Shown: piece by piece, positions 34,113 to 42,369 of the stretch
How positions within the stretch are numbered: position 1 is the first letter of the stretch
Layout of the letters: every line of letters begins with the position of its first letter
Source: JAZKID01 sp963714065
Lineage (GTDB): Bacteria > Pseudomonadota > Alphaproteobacteria > Rhizobiales > UBA4765
DNA length: 64,000 bases
NCBI GenBank assembly: GCA_963714065.1
Contig: OY970226.1
Coordinates: 2,031,874-2,095,873, forward strand
Direction: 5' to 3'
The notes under the pieces: model-generated
What the model saw: the letters and a program-made list of their open reading frames with translations, nothing else
Databases searched by the model: none
Told to the model about the DNA's origin: nothing
Translations under genes and position numbers: made by a program

Positions 34113-34212
34113 TGTCATCCTGAGCACCCGGATCATGCCTCCGGCATGTCCGAGTGTAAACTCCGCGAAGGATCGCTCGTGTGAGATTCTTCGGCTCCGC
34201 CTCAGAATGACA
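34113..34212. repeat. REP-like palindromic element F
   Basis: A 100-bp element, TGTCATCCTGAG...CTCAGAATGACA, with an inner GCATG-CCTCCGG-CATG hairpin and an interrupted stem CTCCGCGAAGGATC/GATTCTTCGGC. It belongs to the same general architecture as the other five elements but is the most diverged. It lies between convergent genes. Confidence 0.65.
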
Positions 34213-34220
34213 TTTATAAT

Positions 34221-34502
34221 TTAAGCCGTTTTCTTTCTGACGCGGCAATCTTTCAGATAATCGCGCCATTTTTTGCCCTTGGTTTCGCCGGCGGCCTTGG
34301 CTGTGCGCCATTCGGAGCCGCATTCGCGCATGACGGCGATGTTATGCTTCTGCTTCTCCGATAATTCGCGCTTCGGCTTTTTAGCTTCGGTGGTTGTAGC
34401 TTCCGCTTTCTTTTCGGATGTGCTGGGCGCATTCGCCGCATAGGCGGGAGTTAAGCTGAGCACGGCAAAAACCGCGAGTGCGGAAAATAGATGTTTCGAC
34501 AT
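34221..34502 (-). CDS. Small exported protein, PsiF-like
   Basis: A 93-residue protein with signal peptide MSKHLFSALAVFAVLSLTPAYA, a Lys/Glu/Thr-rich linker and a conserved-looking C-terminal part: KQKHNIAVMRECGSEWRTAKA...KKWRDYLKDCRVRKK. Two Cys residues could form a disulfide in the periplasm. The MRECGxEWxxAKAAG...YLxxCR pattern is common in small periplasmic alphaproteobacterial proteins, some annotated as PsiF-like; that link is tentative. No function is known. An AAAGGA site lies upstream of ATG 34502. Confidence 0.65.
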   Translation of the reverse strand: MSKHLFSALAVFAVLSLTPAYAANAPSTSEKKAEATTTEAKKPKRELSEKQKHNIAVMRECGSEWRTAKAAGETKGKKWRDYLKDCRVRKKTA

Positions 34503-34602
34503 AAGGGAGGGTCCTTTCTGATGACGGCGAAGCCTTACAACTTCTGCATAGCCAAGGCAAATAACCAAGGCAAAAAGATAATTTTTATCGATTTGGGAAA
34601 AT

Positions 34603-35019
34603 TCAGTTGACTTTTGTCCAGCGGATACTGCGGCAGATCAGACCGGCATTGACGCATCCCTGTTCCGTCATCTGCTTGTCATTTACCGTTATGGTTTCCA
34701 AATAGGTACGCCCGTCTTCGGGATTATAGACACTACCTTTCCATTCCCCGGCATTGTCGGTAGGCGCAAGGCCCGAAAAAATCCGCAAACCCAGAAGCGG
34801 CTGACTGCGTTTGGTGGGGTCCGGATTGTATTCGTCCGCATGCGGCTCCTGAAGCCAGACAAGGCTGCCGCACAGGGCCGCGCCGCAGGGCGCAATCCTC
34901 ACGCGCATGGACCCCGTCTCGTCGCGCCAGATGCCCTGCAAATCCGCCGCATGGGCGGGAGAGGCATAAAGCAGTGCGAATAATGCAAGGCACGCGAATG
35001 CCCGTTCCAGGATCGGCAT
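34603..35019 (-). CDS. DUF2147 domain-containing exported protein
   Basis: A 138-residue protein with signal peptide (ALFALLYASPAHAA, about residues 1-25) followed by a DUF2147 domain: LQGIWRDETGSMRVRIAPCGAALCGSLVWL, YNPDPTKRSQPLLGLRIFSGL, GSVYNPEDGRTYLETI and a C-terminal CRSIRWTKVN. DUF2147 has a lipocalin-like beta-barrel; the ligand is unknown. Cys pairs suggest a disulfide in the periplasm. It stands alone, in the same direction as the PsiF-like gene with a gap of about 100 bp. Confidence 0.85.
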   Translation of the reverse strand: MPILERAFACLALFALLYASPAHAADLQGIWRDETGSMRVRIAPCGAALCGSLVWLQEPHADEYNPDPTKRSQPLLGLRIFSGLAPTDNAGEWKGSVYNPEDGRTYLETITVNDKQMTEQGCVNAGLICRSIRWTKVN

Positions 35020-35216
35020 GAATGAAGGATGCGGTGTATGCCTTAACAGAAACTGAATATATTGGATCGAATTTTACATGATTTTCTAAAACACTTTTGA
35101 CCAAGATGTTTTACGCATCCTTCAGAAATTTGGCTTCAAATCAGTAGGGTTGAGTTGAACAGTAATGCCGGAAACGACATGGGCTTAAAGCCCGGCAGCC
35201 GGCGGAGGAAGAGAGA

Positions 35217-35522
35217 ATGACCGGTATTAAAAATGCGAACACGCTAGATATAAATAACTACGGTAATCAAAGCTCTGCGGTTCGATTTGACACTCATGTC
35301 GATGAAGCAAGCCGTCAATTTCTGATTGACGATCTCGCTCAGGTTTCTCTTGACTATTTTAATGCCGTGAATGATCAGCGCAATGGTGTCGCCGGCGCTG
35401 GCGAAAGAGTAATAGAATTAGCTGGAAGAATAACTGAACTTAAGGCGTTTTTAAGTCCATCGGAAATTACCGCTGCGCAAGCTAAGTCACGTCAGCTTAG
35501 GGATCAGCAAGGCAACCGTTAG
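35217..35522 (+). CDS. Hypothetical protein
   Basis: A 101-residue, hydrophilic protein without signal peptide. It is mostly helical by eye: DEASRQFLIDDLAQVSLDYFNAVNDQRNG and ERVIELAGRITELKAFLSPSEITAAQAKSRQLRDQQ. Family not recognised. A strong GGAGGAA ribosome binding site precedes the ATG and a convincing terminator follows the stop, so this is a self-contained expressed unit. The DNA is AT-rich compared with neighbours. Confidence 0.65.
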   Translation: MTGIKNANTLDINNYGNQSSAVRFDTHVDEASRQFLIDDLAQVSLDYFNAVNDQRNGVAGAGERVIELAGRITELKAFLSPSEITAAQAKSRQLRDQQGNR

Positions 35523-35531
35523 AAAATGTAA

Positions 35532-35560
35532 AAAAGACGGCCCGAAGGCCGCCTTTCTGC
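35532..35560. terminator. Bidirectional rho-independent terminator
   Basis: AAAGACGGCC / GGCCGCCTTT form a 10-bp stem with one mismatch around a CGAA loop. Runs of T follow on both strands (TTTCT on +, TTTTTT on -). It lies between the convergent genes ending at 35522 and 35576. Confidence 0.8.
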
Positions 35561-35575
35561 TCTAGCAAAAAAAGA

Positions 35576-35974
35576 TTACTCTACAACCTGAACGATTTTG
35601 TAATGCTCGTTCGGATCGACAATAATGACCTTGTCGGTCGGTCCCGCATCGTCGATGACGGCATATTTGAGATTACGTTTGCCCTTGTAGGTCGGCAAAT
35701 AATATCTGTCTTCCAGTGTCACATAACGCACTTTATCCGGCGGCAGGGCGACGGAACGCGTCGTAATGATGCCGTCGGAATAAACGTAACGCGGTTCCGA
35801 TGCGGCACCAGCCGCGCCGCCAATTCCGGCGCCGATCAGTGCGCCGGCGGGTCCGGCAACGACAGCGCCAATAGCGGCGCCGCCTAATGTGCCGGTGACG
35901 GTGGTTTCCTGGGCGAAAACCGAGGTGGTGAGAAGTGTGAGTGCCGCGCCTGCGGCGAGAAATGTATTGCGCAT
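35576..35974 (-). CDS. Exported glycine-zipper protein
   Basis: A 132-residue protein with signal peptide MRNTFLAAGAALTLLTTSVFAQ, then a glycine-zipper membrane-active segment (GGAAIGAVVAGPAGALIGAGIGGAAGA, about residues 31-57) and a C-terminal soluble part with VRYVTLEDRYYLPTYKGKRNLKYAVIDD (DUF1236-like) ending YKIVQVVE. Such proteins sit in the envelope, but their function is mostly unknown. Its terminator is shared with the convergent upstream gene. Confidence 0.8.
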   Translation of the reverse strand: MRNTFLAAGAALTLLTTSVFAQETTVTGTLGGAAIGAVVAGPAGALIGAGIGGAAGAASEPRYVYSDGIITTRSVALPPDKVRYVTLEDRYYLPTYKGKRNLKYAVIDDAGPTDKVIIVDPNEHYKIVQVVE

Positions 35975-36155
35975 TGAAGTCTCCTTTCGAATGAAAAAAT
36001 TTCAGATGCGAAGACAGCAGGGTTCTACGGCAAAAGTATGTCTTTATTTATTTTTTACATCTGACGCCAAACCTGAAGATGATAATTTTGTTTTCATTCC
36101 CTTATGATGATGACGTCGCGCTTCAGGGCGTTTCAACAAAACAAGGAGACGGATT

Positions 36156-36284
36156 ATGACAAATCAAACCAACAAGGGCAGCAGCAACCAGAGCGGTTCC
36201 AATAACAAAACGGGGACCGACCGTTCGAGCGACAATAAATCGGCCGGACGCAGCGGCGGCGGCTCTTCAGGTAGCAACCGTTAA
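36156..36284 (+). CDS. Small low-complexity hydrophilic protein (42 aa)
   Basis: ATG 36156 opens a 42-codon frame reading MTNQTNKGSSNQSGSNNKTG and then further Ser/Asn/Gly/Lys/Arg-rich sequence to a TAA at 36284. There are no hydrophobic residues to speak of, so the product should be disordered. A clear AAGGAG site eight bases upstream and a strong terminator directly downstream support expression. Small Gly/Ser/Asn-rich proteins of this kind often relate to stress or desiccation, but no family can be assigned. Confidence 0.6.
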   Translation: MTNQTNKGSSNQSGSNNKTGTDRSSDNKSAGRSGGGSSGSNR

Positions 36285-36291
36285 TTTAGCG

Positions 36292-36335
36292 GGCGGTTAA
36301 AAAGCGAGGCCAAACCTCGCTTTTCCGCCTTTTTC
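36292..36335 (+). terminator. Rho-independent terminator
   Basis: A 9-bp perfect stem AAAGCGAGG (36301-36309) / CCTCGCTTT (36315-36323) lies within an outer GGCGG (36292-36296) / CCGCC (36325-36329) pair and is followed by TTTTT. It directly follows the 42-codon gene. Confidence 0.85.
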
Positions 36336-36349
36336 AAAAGGAGTTTGCA

Positions 36350-36616
36350 ATGGCTAATGTTACGAATAATACGGATGGCGGCGCGAGCATGGGATTGATC
36401 CTCGGCATTATCGTCGCAGCACTGCTGGTATTTCTTGTTCTTTTCTCCAGTGGCATTCTTACCGGCGACAGGGCAGGCACGGATATCAAAATAGAAACGC
36501 CGAAGATTTCAAACACCTGCCACAAAAGAATAGAAAAATATCAAGAAAAGGAATTGCGCGTTGCAGTTCCTTTTTTATTTGTTTTTTGTGTGCGTGAATT
36601 ATGGGGATTTCAATAA
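36350..36616 (+). CDS. Small single-span membrane protein, C-terminus doubtful
   Basis: An 88-codon frame with AAGGAG upstream. Residues 1-14 are polar, 15-35 form one membrane span (GLILGIIVAALLVFLVLFSSG), and DIKIETPKISN follows. Beyond that the frame runs through a terminator-like hairpin at 36546-36579 and ends in an unlikely Phe/Cys-rich tail. Skipping one A near 36503 would give a short end TPKFQTPATKE with a stop at 36531-36533, just before the hairpin. Either reading gives a small membrane protein of unknown role. Confidence 0.55.
   Translation: MANVTNNTDGGASMGLILGIIVAALLVFLVLFSSGILTGDRAGTDIKIETPKISNTCHKRIEKYQEKELRVAVPFLFVFCVRELWGFQ
36546..36579 (+). terminator. Terminator-like hairpin inside the 3' part of the small membrane gene
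   Basis: AAAGGAATTGC (36547-36557) / GCAGTTCCTTT (36563-36573) form an 11-bp stem with one G-T wobble and a 5-base loop, followed by a TTTTTT run. Its position inside the annotated frame suggests that the real coding sequence ends before it. Confidence 0.7.
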
Positions 36617-36807
36617 TGAAACGAACTCGTGATTTGTCGATAAATCGGTTTCATCGAGAATGTTCCGTTCCGGCGATTTGCAATCAAGGCGCATAGCGAT
36701 CTCCCGTACCGACCTTTGTTAGCACTTTCAAAAATAAGAAAGCGAAAGGGCAGGCTTTTCAAAAAATAAAAAACCGGCAAAGGCGAATATCGCCCCAAAT
36801 ATGGAGA

Positions 36808-37218
36808 TTAATTCGAGCCGCAGGCGAGGTCGGGCAGGGCGTTGATAAGTTTTTCGAAACTGAACGGCTTTTCGAAATGCGGAACGGAACGATAGCGGCT
36901 CGGCATGATTGAGAGATCATAACCTGTGGCAAAAACAAAAGGCACGCCGCGCGACTGCAAATCGTCGGCCAAAGGGAATACCATCTGGCCCTGCAGGTTG
37001 ACATCCAGAATAGCGGCGTCGATTTTGTTATCGTCGGCAACGAAGGCGAGTGCGTCCTTTAGGGTTGCAATGGGGCCTAAGACTTTTGCGCCATCGCTTT
37101 CAAGCGCACGGGATATTTCGTCGGCAATGAAATATTCGTCCTCGACCACAAGAACCCTGCAATCCCTAAGATCTTTCATTTGCTTCAACTTCGCCACGAA
37201 TCTTCCGATATTTCCCAT
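36808..37218 (-). CDS. Single-domain response regulator, FAT GUY type
   Basis: A 136-residue receiver domain without output domain. The acidic pair is in VLVVEDEYFIADE (Glu26/Asp27), the phospho-acceptor is Asp72 in AAILDVNLQG, the switch Thr98 lies in VPFVFATGYD and the Lys117 in FEKPFSF. The PFxFATGY signature marks the FAT GUY subgroup found in alphaproteobacteria, which works with HWE/HisKA2 kinases in stress-response phosphorelays. The adjacent, divergent HWE kinase is the obvious candidate partner. Start 37218 or 37179 (MKDLRD) cannot be distinguished. A weak hairpin plus T-run lies downstream at about 36770-36800. Confidence 0.9.
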   Translation of the reverse strand: MGNIGRFVAKLKQMKDLRDCRVLVVEDEYFIADEISRALESDGAKVLGPIATLKDALAFVADDNKIDAAILDVNLQGQMVFPLADDLQSRGVPFVFATGYDLSIMPSRYRSVPHFEKPFSFEKLINALPDLACGSN

Positions 37219-37338
37219 AATAGGATAGATATATTTTTTGACTATAATATAACATAGGTTAAATCAGAAAAGCTGGCCAAAACATAGCATTGGGCAGCCA
37301 GATAATGATTTTGCCGGGGGGCAAGACGTCAAATCGGG

Positions 37339-38116
37339 ATGATGCATCAGGTTTCATCGGCACGGCTGTCGGATGCGGATCAGCACACAGATATTCCGCT
37401 GATCCGCAAATGGGAGCAATTTACACCGCTTTCGGTGGAGGACAAACATGTCACCGAACAGCTGGCGCAGGAACGCGTGCGCCGCCTTGGTGCACATGAA
37501 GACCTGATCCAGGAAGGCGACAAGCCGAAATATGTCAATCTCATTCTAAGCGGCATGGCCTGCCGTTACAAAACGCTCGAGGACGGGCGGCGGCAAATTA
37601 CCGGCTTTTTCGTGGCAGGGGATATTTGCGATCAGTATGTGTATATCCTGCGCGAAATGGATCATTCGGTCGCAACGCTGACAGACGTTGTTTTTGCCGA
37701 GATTTCGCCAGGTGCGATACAAACGGCCATGAATTGTCCGCAGATCCGGGAAGCGTTATTGTGGGATATGCTTGCCAATGCTGCCATTCATCGCGAATGG
37801 ATCATCAATCTCGGCCAGCGCACCGCGTTCGAGCGCGTCGGCCATCTGATATGCGAGTTGTTTCTGCGCCTACGCGCAGTCGGCCTGACGAGCGGCAATT
37901 CCTGCGAACTTGCGCTTACGCAGGTCGATCTTGCCGATGCGGCCGGGCTTTCGACCGTGCATGTGAATCGCACGCTTCAGGAGTTGCGGGCGGCTAATTT
38001 AATCCAGCCTGCGCGGCAAGCAGCTCTGCATTCCCGATTTCGATGCGCTGCAAAGGGCAGCCTTGTTCAATTCCAACTATCTGCATTTCGATCATGCGAG
38101 GGATTCCGGCGCATGA
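37339..38116 (+). pseudogene. Crp/Fnr-type transcriptional regulator, apparently frameshifted near 38008
   Basis: Cyclic-nucleotide-binding-like domain (about residues 20-150: QEGDKPKYVNLILSGMACRYKTLEDGRRQITGFFVAGD) and a winged helix with ALTQVDLADAAGLSTVHVNRTLQELR (about residues 192-218). After Gln in LIQ the frame goes off: dropping one C of CC at 38008-38009 gives LRGKQLCIPDFDALQRAALF...YLHFDHARDSGA and a stop at 38114-38116, the expected wing and tail of this family, 258 residues in all. That stop overlaps the kinase start (ATGA). As written, the frame instead fuses into the kinase. No FNR-type Cys cluster is seen. Confidence 0.75.
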
Positions 38117-40636
38117 CGCAATCCCATCACTCGAAAGCATCCGCGCGGCTTGCGGAACTTTGCGCCTTGCCGATCGAAACGGTGGGCATCGTGCATTTCG
38201 ACGCCGACGGAAAAATCACGCAGGCCAATGATGCTTTTCTTCATATGAGCGGTTTCAGCCATCGCGATATCGAAGAAGGAAAACTGCACCGGAATGATTT
38301 TGAGCTTTCGAAACGGGCAAAATCGAAACATGCTGCCAAAGAGACCAAAGCCAAAAAACACACAACTCCTTTTGAAGGGGAATATATCCGCAAAGATGGT
38401 TCGCGCTGGTGCGGTTTGGTTGCGGCCGTTCATCTCAACGGCAAGGAAAGTACGGAATTTATATTCGATATCACCCAGCATAAGCAGGCTGAATCGCGCC
38501 TGCACGAAAGCGAGGAAAGATATCGTAACCTCGTTATGGCATCGCCGGATGCGCTGGTCGTTCACCGCGACGGGCAGATTCTCTATGCAAATCCGGCAGC
38601 AATAAAATTATATGGCGCCAGGAATTTCGAGCAGCTCGCGGCCCATAATATCGTCACGGTTCTGGTGCCGGAAAAAGAAAAAGCCGATGCTTTCGAGCGC
38701 ATGCAACAGGCCCAGGCGGGGCAAACGGTTCCTCTGCGAAGCGGCAGCATTCTCAGGCTGGATGGCCGCGAGGTCTCGATTGAATCTATTGCGTCGCCCG
38801 TCGATTATGAAGGAAAAAAGGCGGTTCAGGTCATATTCCGGGATATGACGGGATATGTGCGCGCGGAAAATGCCTTGCGCGCAAGCGAGGAGAGATATCG
38901 CAATCTGGTCAACGCTTCTCCCGATGCCATTGTGGTGCACCGGGACGGTAATGTGCTCTATGCCAACCCGGCGGCACTGGAACTCTATGGCGCGCGAAGC
39001 ATCGAGCAACTTGCCATGCATAATATTATGGATCTTGTGCCCGACCGGGAAAAAGGCATCGCCGCCGTTCGCATGCGGCAGGTGCAGGAAGGATATACGC
39101 TGCCTTTGCGCGAAGGCCATATCCTGCGCCTGGATGGACGCGAGGTGCCGATGGAATCCATCGCTTCACCGGTCGATTACGAGGATGGCCGAGCCTATCA
39201 GATCATACTCCGCGATATTACGGAGCGCGTGCGTATAGAAAAGGCCTTGCGCGAAAGCGAAGCCCGGTTTTCCGCCATTCTCGAGCAGCTTCCTGTCGGT
39301 GTGGGGCTGTTCGATTGCAGCGGGCGATATCTCGCGCGCAACGGGCCGTTGCGGCAGCTGTGGGGAGAGATCATTCCCTCATCGAACCAGGCAGATACGC
39401 GCTGGCAGGCATATGATGCAGATGGTCACCCGCTTCCCAAATCGGAATGGCCAGGCGCGCGCGCCATTCGCGGCGACACAATTACGCCGGGAGTGGATTT
39501 TATATATACGGCCGACGAGGAAGAGCAGCGCTGGATGCGTGTCGGCGCCGCACCTTTTCGCGGAGAGAACGGTGAAATTGTAGGCGCGGTTGCCGTCGTG
39601 CAGGATATCGACAAGGAGAAACGCGCGCAGCAGGCATTGCGTAATAGCGAAGCGCGCCTGAAAATCGCCGTCGACCTTGTCGGCCTCGTGCCTTATGCCT
39701 GGAATCCGCAAAACCGGCGAGCGCGACTGGGATGCCCGCCTCAAGGCCATGTGGGGCCTGCCGCCGGAAGCGATGGTCGACGATGAGCTGTTTTTTGCCG
39801 GTATTCATTCCGATGATCGTCCGCGCGTCGAAGCGGCGATCGCAAATTGCATAAATCCGGGAGGCGATGGCGTATACGAGGCCGAATACCGTGTCGTCAG
39901 CCTGAACGATGGAACCGAGCGCTGGGTTTCGACGCGCGGCCAGACGTTTTTCGACAAGGGCGTTCCCGAAAGATTTATTGGTACCGCACTCGATGTCACA
40001 GAACGCAAACGTGCGGAGCGGACCAAGGCTTTGTTGATTGCCGAACTGCAACATCGCGTTCGCAACACGCTTGCCGTCATTCGCGCCATTGCGCGCCGGA
40101 CGGCGGAAACAAGCGCAAACATGGAAGAATATGTCGCGCATTTCGACGGGCGCCTGAACGCTTTTGCCAGAACGCAGACGATCGTGACCAGCAATCCCGC
40201 AGGAGGCGTCGATCTTGCGCAGCTGGTTACGGAAGAATTGCTGGCCTATCGCGCACGCGAAGGTGAGCAATTGTATATCGCGGGCCCATCCGTGCGGCTG
40301 CAATCCAAGGCTGCGGAAACGTTCGGTCTTGCGGTTCACGAGCTTGCAACCAATGCCGTCAAGCACGGCGCGCTGTCCTCGCCTTCGGGGCAAATTGCCG
40401 TAACATGGTGCATACGCGACGGACATATCGGCGCACCTCCGCATTTATTGTTCGAATGGATCGAATCCGGTTCGCCCCGCCAGTTTCCGAGGCAGCCGCG
40501 GCGACGTGGTTTCGGCACGGAACTTCTGGAGCGCACCCTCAATTACGAGATAGGTGCCAAGACATCGCTCATGTTCAAGCCCGACGGGCTGCATTGCAAC
40601 ATCGAATTTCCTATGACCAAACGCATTGCGATTTAA
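38113..40636 (+). pseudogene. Multi-PAS HWE-family sensor histidine kinase, apparently frameshifted near 39710
   Basis: Start ATG 38113 overlaps the regulator stop. Four PAS domains precede the break (about residues 13-125, 126-250, 253-375, 380-510). PAS2 and PAS3 are close duplicates sharing ERYRNLV, VVHRDG, LYANPAA and LRLDGREV. A fifth PAS starts at LKIAVDLVGLVPYAWNPQ, then the frame fails. Dropping one A of AAAA at 39710-39713 continues it as TGERDWDARLKAMWGLPPEAM, followed by the HWE kinase core: LQHRVRNTLAVIRAIARR (His near residue 647), LAVHELATNAVKH (N box) and RGFGTELLERTL (G box). The restored protein has 840 residues and no membrane span, so it is a cytosolic sensor. Confidence 0.8.
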
Positions 40637-40791
40637 AGGGAAATTGGAAAAAATAACTTATGTTATTTTGTCCGCTTAAAATATTTGGATCATGGTGCCC
40701 GAGGGGATTTGCGCTATAACCCATGTAATTGTTATTTCCTTACTCAGGGCAAGAATCTTCGGCAGTCTTTTTCGAATGAAAAGAGAAGCAA

Positions 40792-41043
40792 ATGGAAGAT
40801 CCCATGAATTCTGTCGATTATTGGCAAAATGTCTACGACACCGAAACTTATATGGCGTGCGAATTACGTAAAGGTACGCTGCATGTCGTCAATAGCGACG
40901 GCGGAGACGGCTTGCCTGCCATGATTTTGGCGCATGAAACTCTGGCCAAGAAAGCGCTCGAGCAGCTTAGGAAATTGCGTTATGCGGCGCTGAATAACGA
41001 TACGGATAACAATTCCGGTGCAAAAATTTCCATGCAGGCTTGA
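40792..41043 (+). CDS. Hypothetical protein
   Basis: An 83-residue polar protein: SVDYWQNVYDTETYMACELRKGTLHVVNSDGGDGLPAMILAHETLAKKALEQLRKLRYAAL. The C-terminal half forms a likely helix. No signal peptide, no recognised family. ATG 40792 and ATG 40804 are both possible; the second has GGAAG five bases upstream. It follows the kinase by 155 bp and converges on nnrD. Confidence 0.6.
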   Translation: MEDPMNSVDYWQNVYDTETYMACELRKGTLHVVNSDGGDGLPAMILAHETLAKKALEQLRKLRYAALNNDTDNNSGAKISMQA

Positions 41044-41080
41044 TGACGTTTGTACGGAACAAGGTTCCGCTTCCGGATAT

Positions 41081-41944
41081 CTAATTTTTGGCGAACAGGC
41101 GTTGATAAATTTTTGGAAGCATGTCGGGAAGATCTTCCGCAATCAGACCTCGTCCGAATAAATTTGCCGCTTCGCCGTGCAGCCACACGCCGGCCGCAGC
41201 GGCCATGAAACCGGGCATTTTCTGCGCAAGCAGGCCGGCAATAATTCCTGCGAGCACATCGCCGGAACCGGCAGTGGCAAGCCATGGCGGCGCATTTTCG
41301 GCAACCGAAATTTCTCCTTCAGGAGAAGCCACAACCGTGTTTGCGCCCTTTAAAACCATGATGGCGCCTGTATCTTCCGCAGCGGCTGCCGCGCGTTCGT
41401 TTTTGGAGCGGCATTCGGAAAACGCTTTGCCTTGAAACAGCCGCGCGAATTCGCCTTCATGCGGCGTGAGAATTGTCGGTGCGTTTTTCCGCGATATAAT
41501 TGCGCCTTTGAGCGATGCCAAATCGTCGGCAAAACTTGTCAGCGCATCGGCATCCAGAATGGCAGCGACAGGACTTGCAAGCGTCGTCAAAACAAGTTGC
41601 CGCATGTGCTCGCCGACACCGCCGCCCGGCCCCAGGACGACTGTATTGACATGCCGCTCATACAGCGAGGCAGAAAAATCCGCAATGTCGGCAAAGCCGC
41701 GCACCATGATCGACAGCGAGGAAATTGCGTTGATCAGCAATGCCTCTTTCGGCGATGCCAGCGTGACGAGCCCGGCGCCTGTATGCAATGCACCTCGCGC
41801 GGCAAGACGCGCGGCGCCGGTCGACGACATGCCGCCAGATAAGCAAAGAACATGTCCACGATCATATTTGTTATCTTCTGCAGATGGAGACGGAAAATAC
41901 TTGAGCCACAAATCGGGATTATTTGCGAAAATTTTGCCGTCCAT
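41081..41944 (-). CDS. nnrD: ADP/ATP-dependent NAD(P)H-hydrate dehydratase
   Basis: Metabolite-repair enzyme that dehydrates S-NAD(P)HX back to NAD(P)H; a ribokinase-fold protein of 287 residues. Signatures are KYDRGHVLCLSGGMSSTGAARLAARGALHTGAGLVTLA (about residues 26-63), TVVLGPGGGVGEHMRQL (about residue 101), TPHEGEFARLF and WLATAGSGDVLAGIIAGLLAQ (about residues 225-245) with the catalytic Asp in GSGDVLAG. The N-terminal epimerase domain (NnrE) found in fused bacterial forms is absent. Monocistronic by position. Confidence 0.93.
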   Translation of the reverse strand: MDGKIFANNPDLWLKYFPSPSAEDNKYDRGHVLCLSGGMSSTGAARLAARGALHTGAGLVTLASPKEALLINAISSLSIMVRGFADIADFSASLYERHVNTVVLGPGGGVGEHMRQLVLTTLASPVAAILDADALTSFADDLASLKGAIISRKNAPTILTPHEGEFARLFQGKAFSECRSKNERAAAAAEDTGAIMVLKGANTVVASPEGEISVAENAPPWLATAGSGDVLAGIIAGLLAQKMPGFMAAAAGVWLHGEAANLFGRGLIAEDLPDMLPKIYQRLFAKN

Positions 41945-42369
41945 CTCGTTATCTTTCCCGTTCTATTTAACACTTTCCCGTTACCGGCGAAGCGGGCGGA
42001 ATGGCATAAACCCTGTAAAATAGGGAATCAGTAAGGTCATTCGTGTGATCTGAGTCGATTTTAGCGATTAAAAGCAGATAGTAATAAAATCGGATGTGAT
42101 AGTTAAAAACGTATCAATTGATTCAAATCATCGTATAATTATGAACTTTTCTTTATTGATAAGGGTGCATTAAGTAAGTAAAGCATTTGCCGGATTGGTT
42201 ATTAAGGATTGGGTAACTTTATTTGTATGCTTAACGGTTTTTGACTTGCTTATTGCCTACATCCGGCGCGGCCCTTCGGAGGCAAAAGAGCCTTATATTT
42301 GTTAGGCTTACGTTAAACCCGGCCCCCTTATTCTGCGCGATGGGGGTGGTTTTAGCTGTGTCAGCAGCA
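41945..42369. other. Long intergenic region upstream of the two-partner secretion genes
   Basis: About 425 bp, AT-rich from about 42040 to 42240, without a convincing gene. It contains a TATAAT hexamer at 42134-42139, but a well-spaced -35 box was not found. It presumably carries the promoters of nnrD and of the tpsB-tpsA pair. No palindromic repeat of the REP-like type is present. Confidence 0.5.

Noticed and set aside
8054..34212. Palindromic elements as simple rho-independent terminators
   Set aside because: They have multiple stems, shared outer arms and no consistent T-run, and three lie inside operons; a repeat family fits better.
37339..39786. A single 815-residue fusion of a Crp regulator with PAS domains
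   Set aside because: The conserved Crp tail and a stop with an ATGA overlap lie in another frame, so the fusion is best explained by a one-base insertion at 38008-38009.
41055..41069. Hairpin CGGAAC/GTTCCG between the 83-residue hypothetical gene and nnrD as a terminator
   Set aside because: Only 6 bp of stem and no T-run on either side.
42241..42369. N-terminal extension of TpsB from TTG 42241
   Set aside because: It would bury the signal peptide more than 40 residues into the protein and lacks a suitable start signal.
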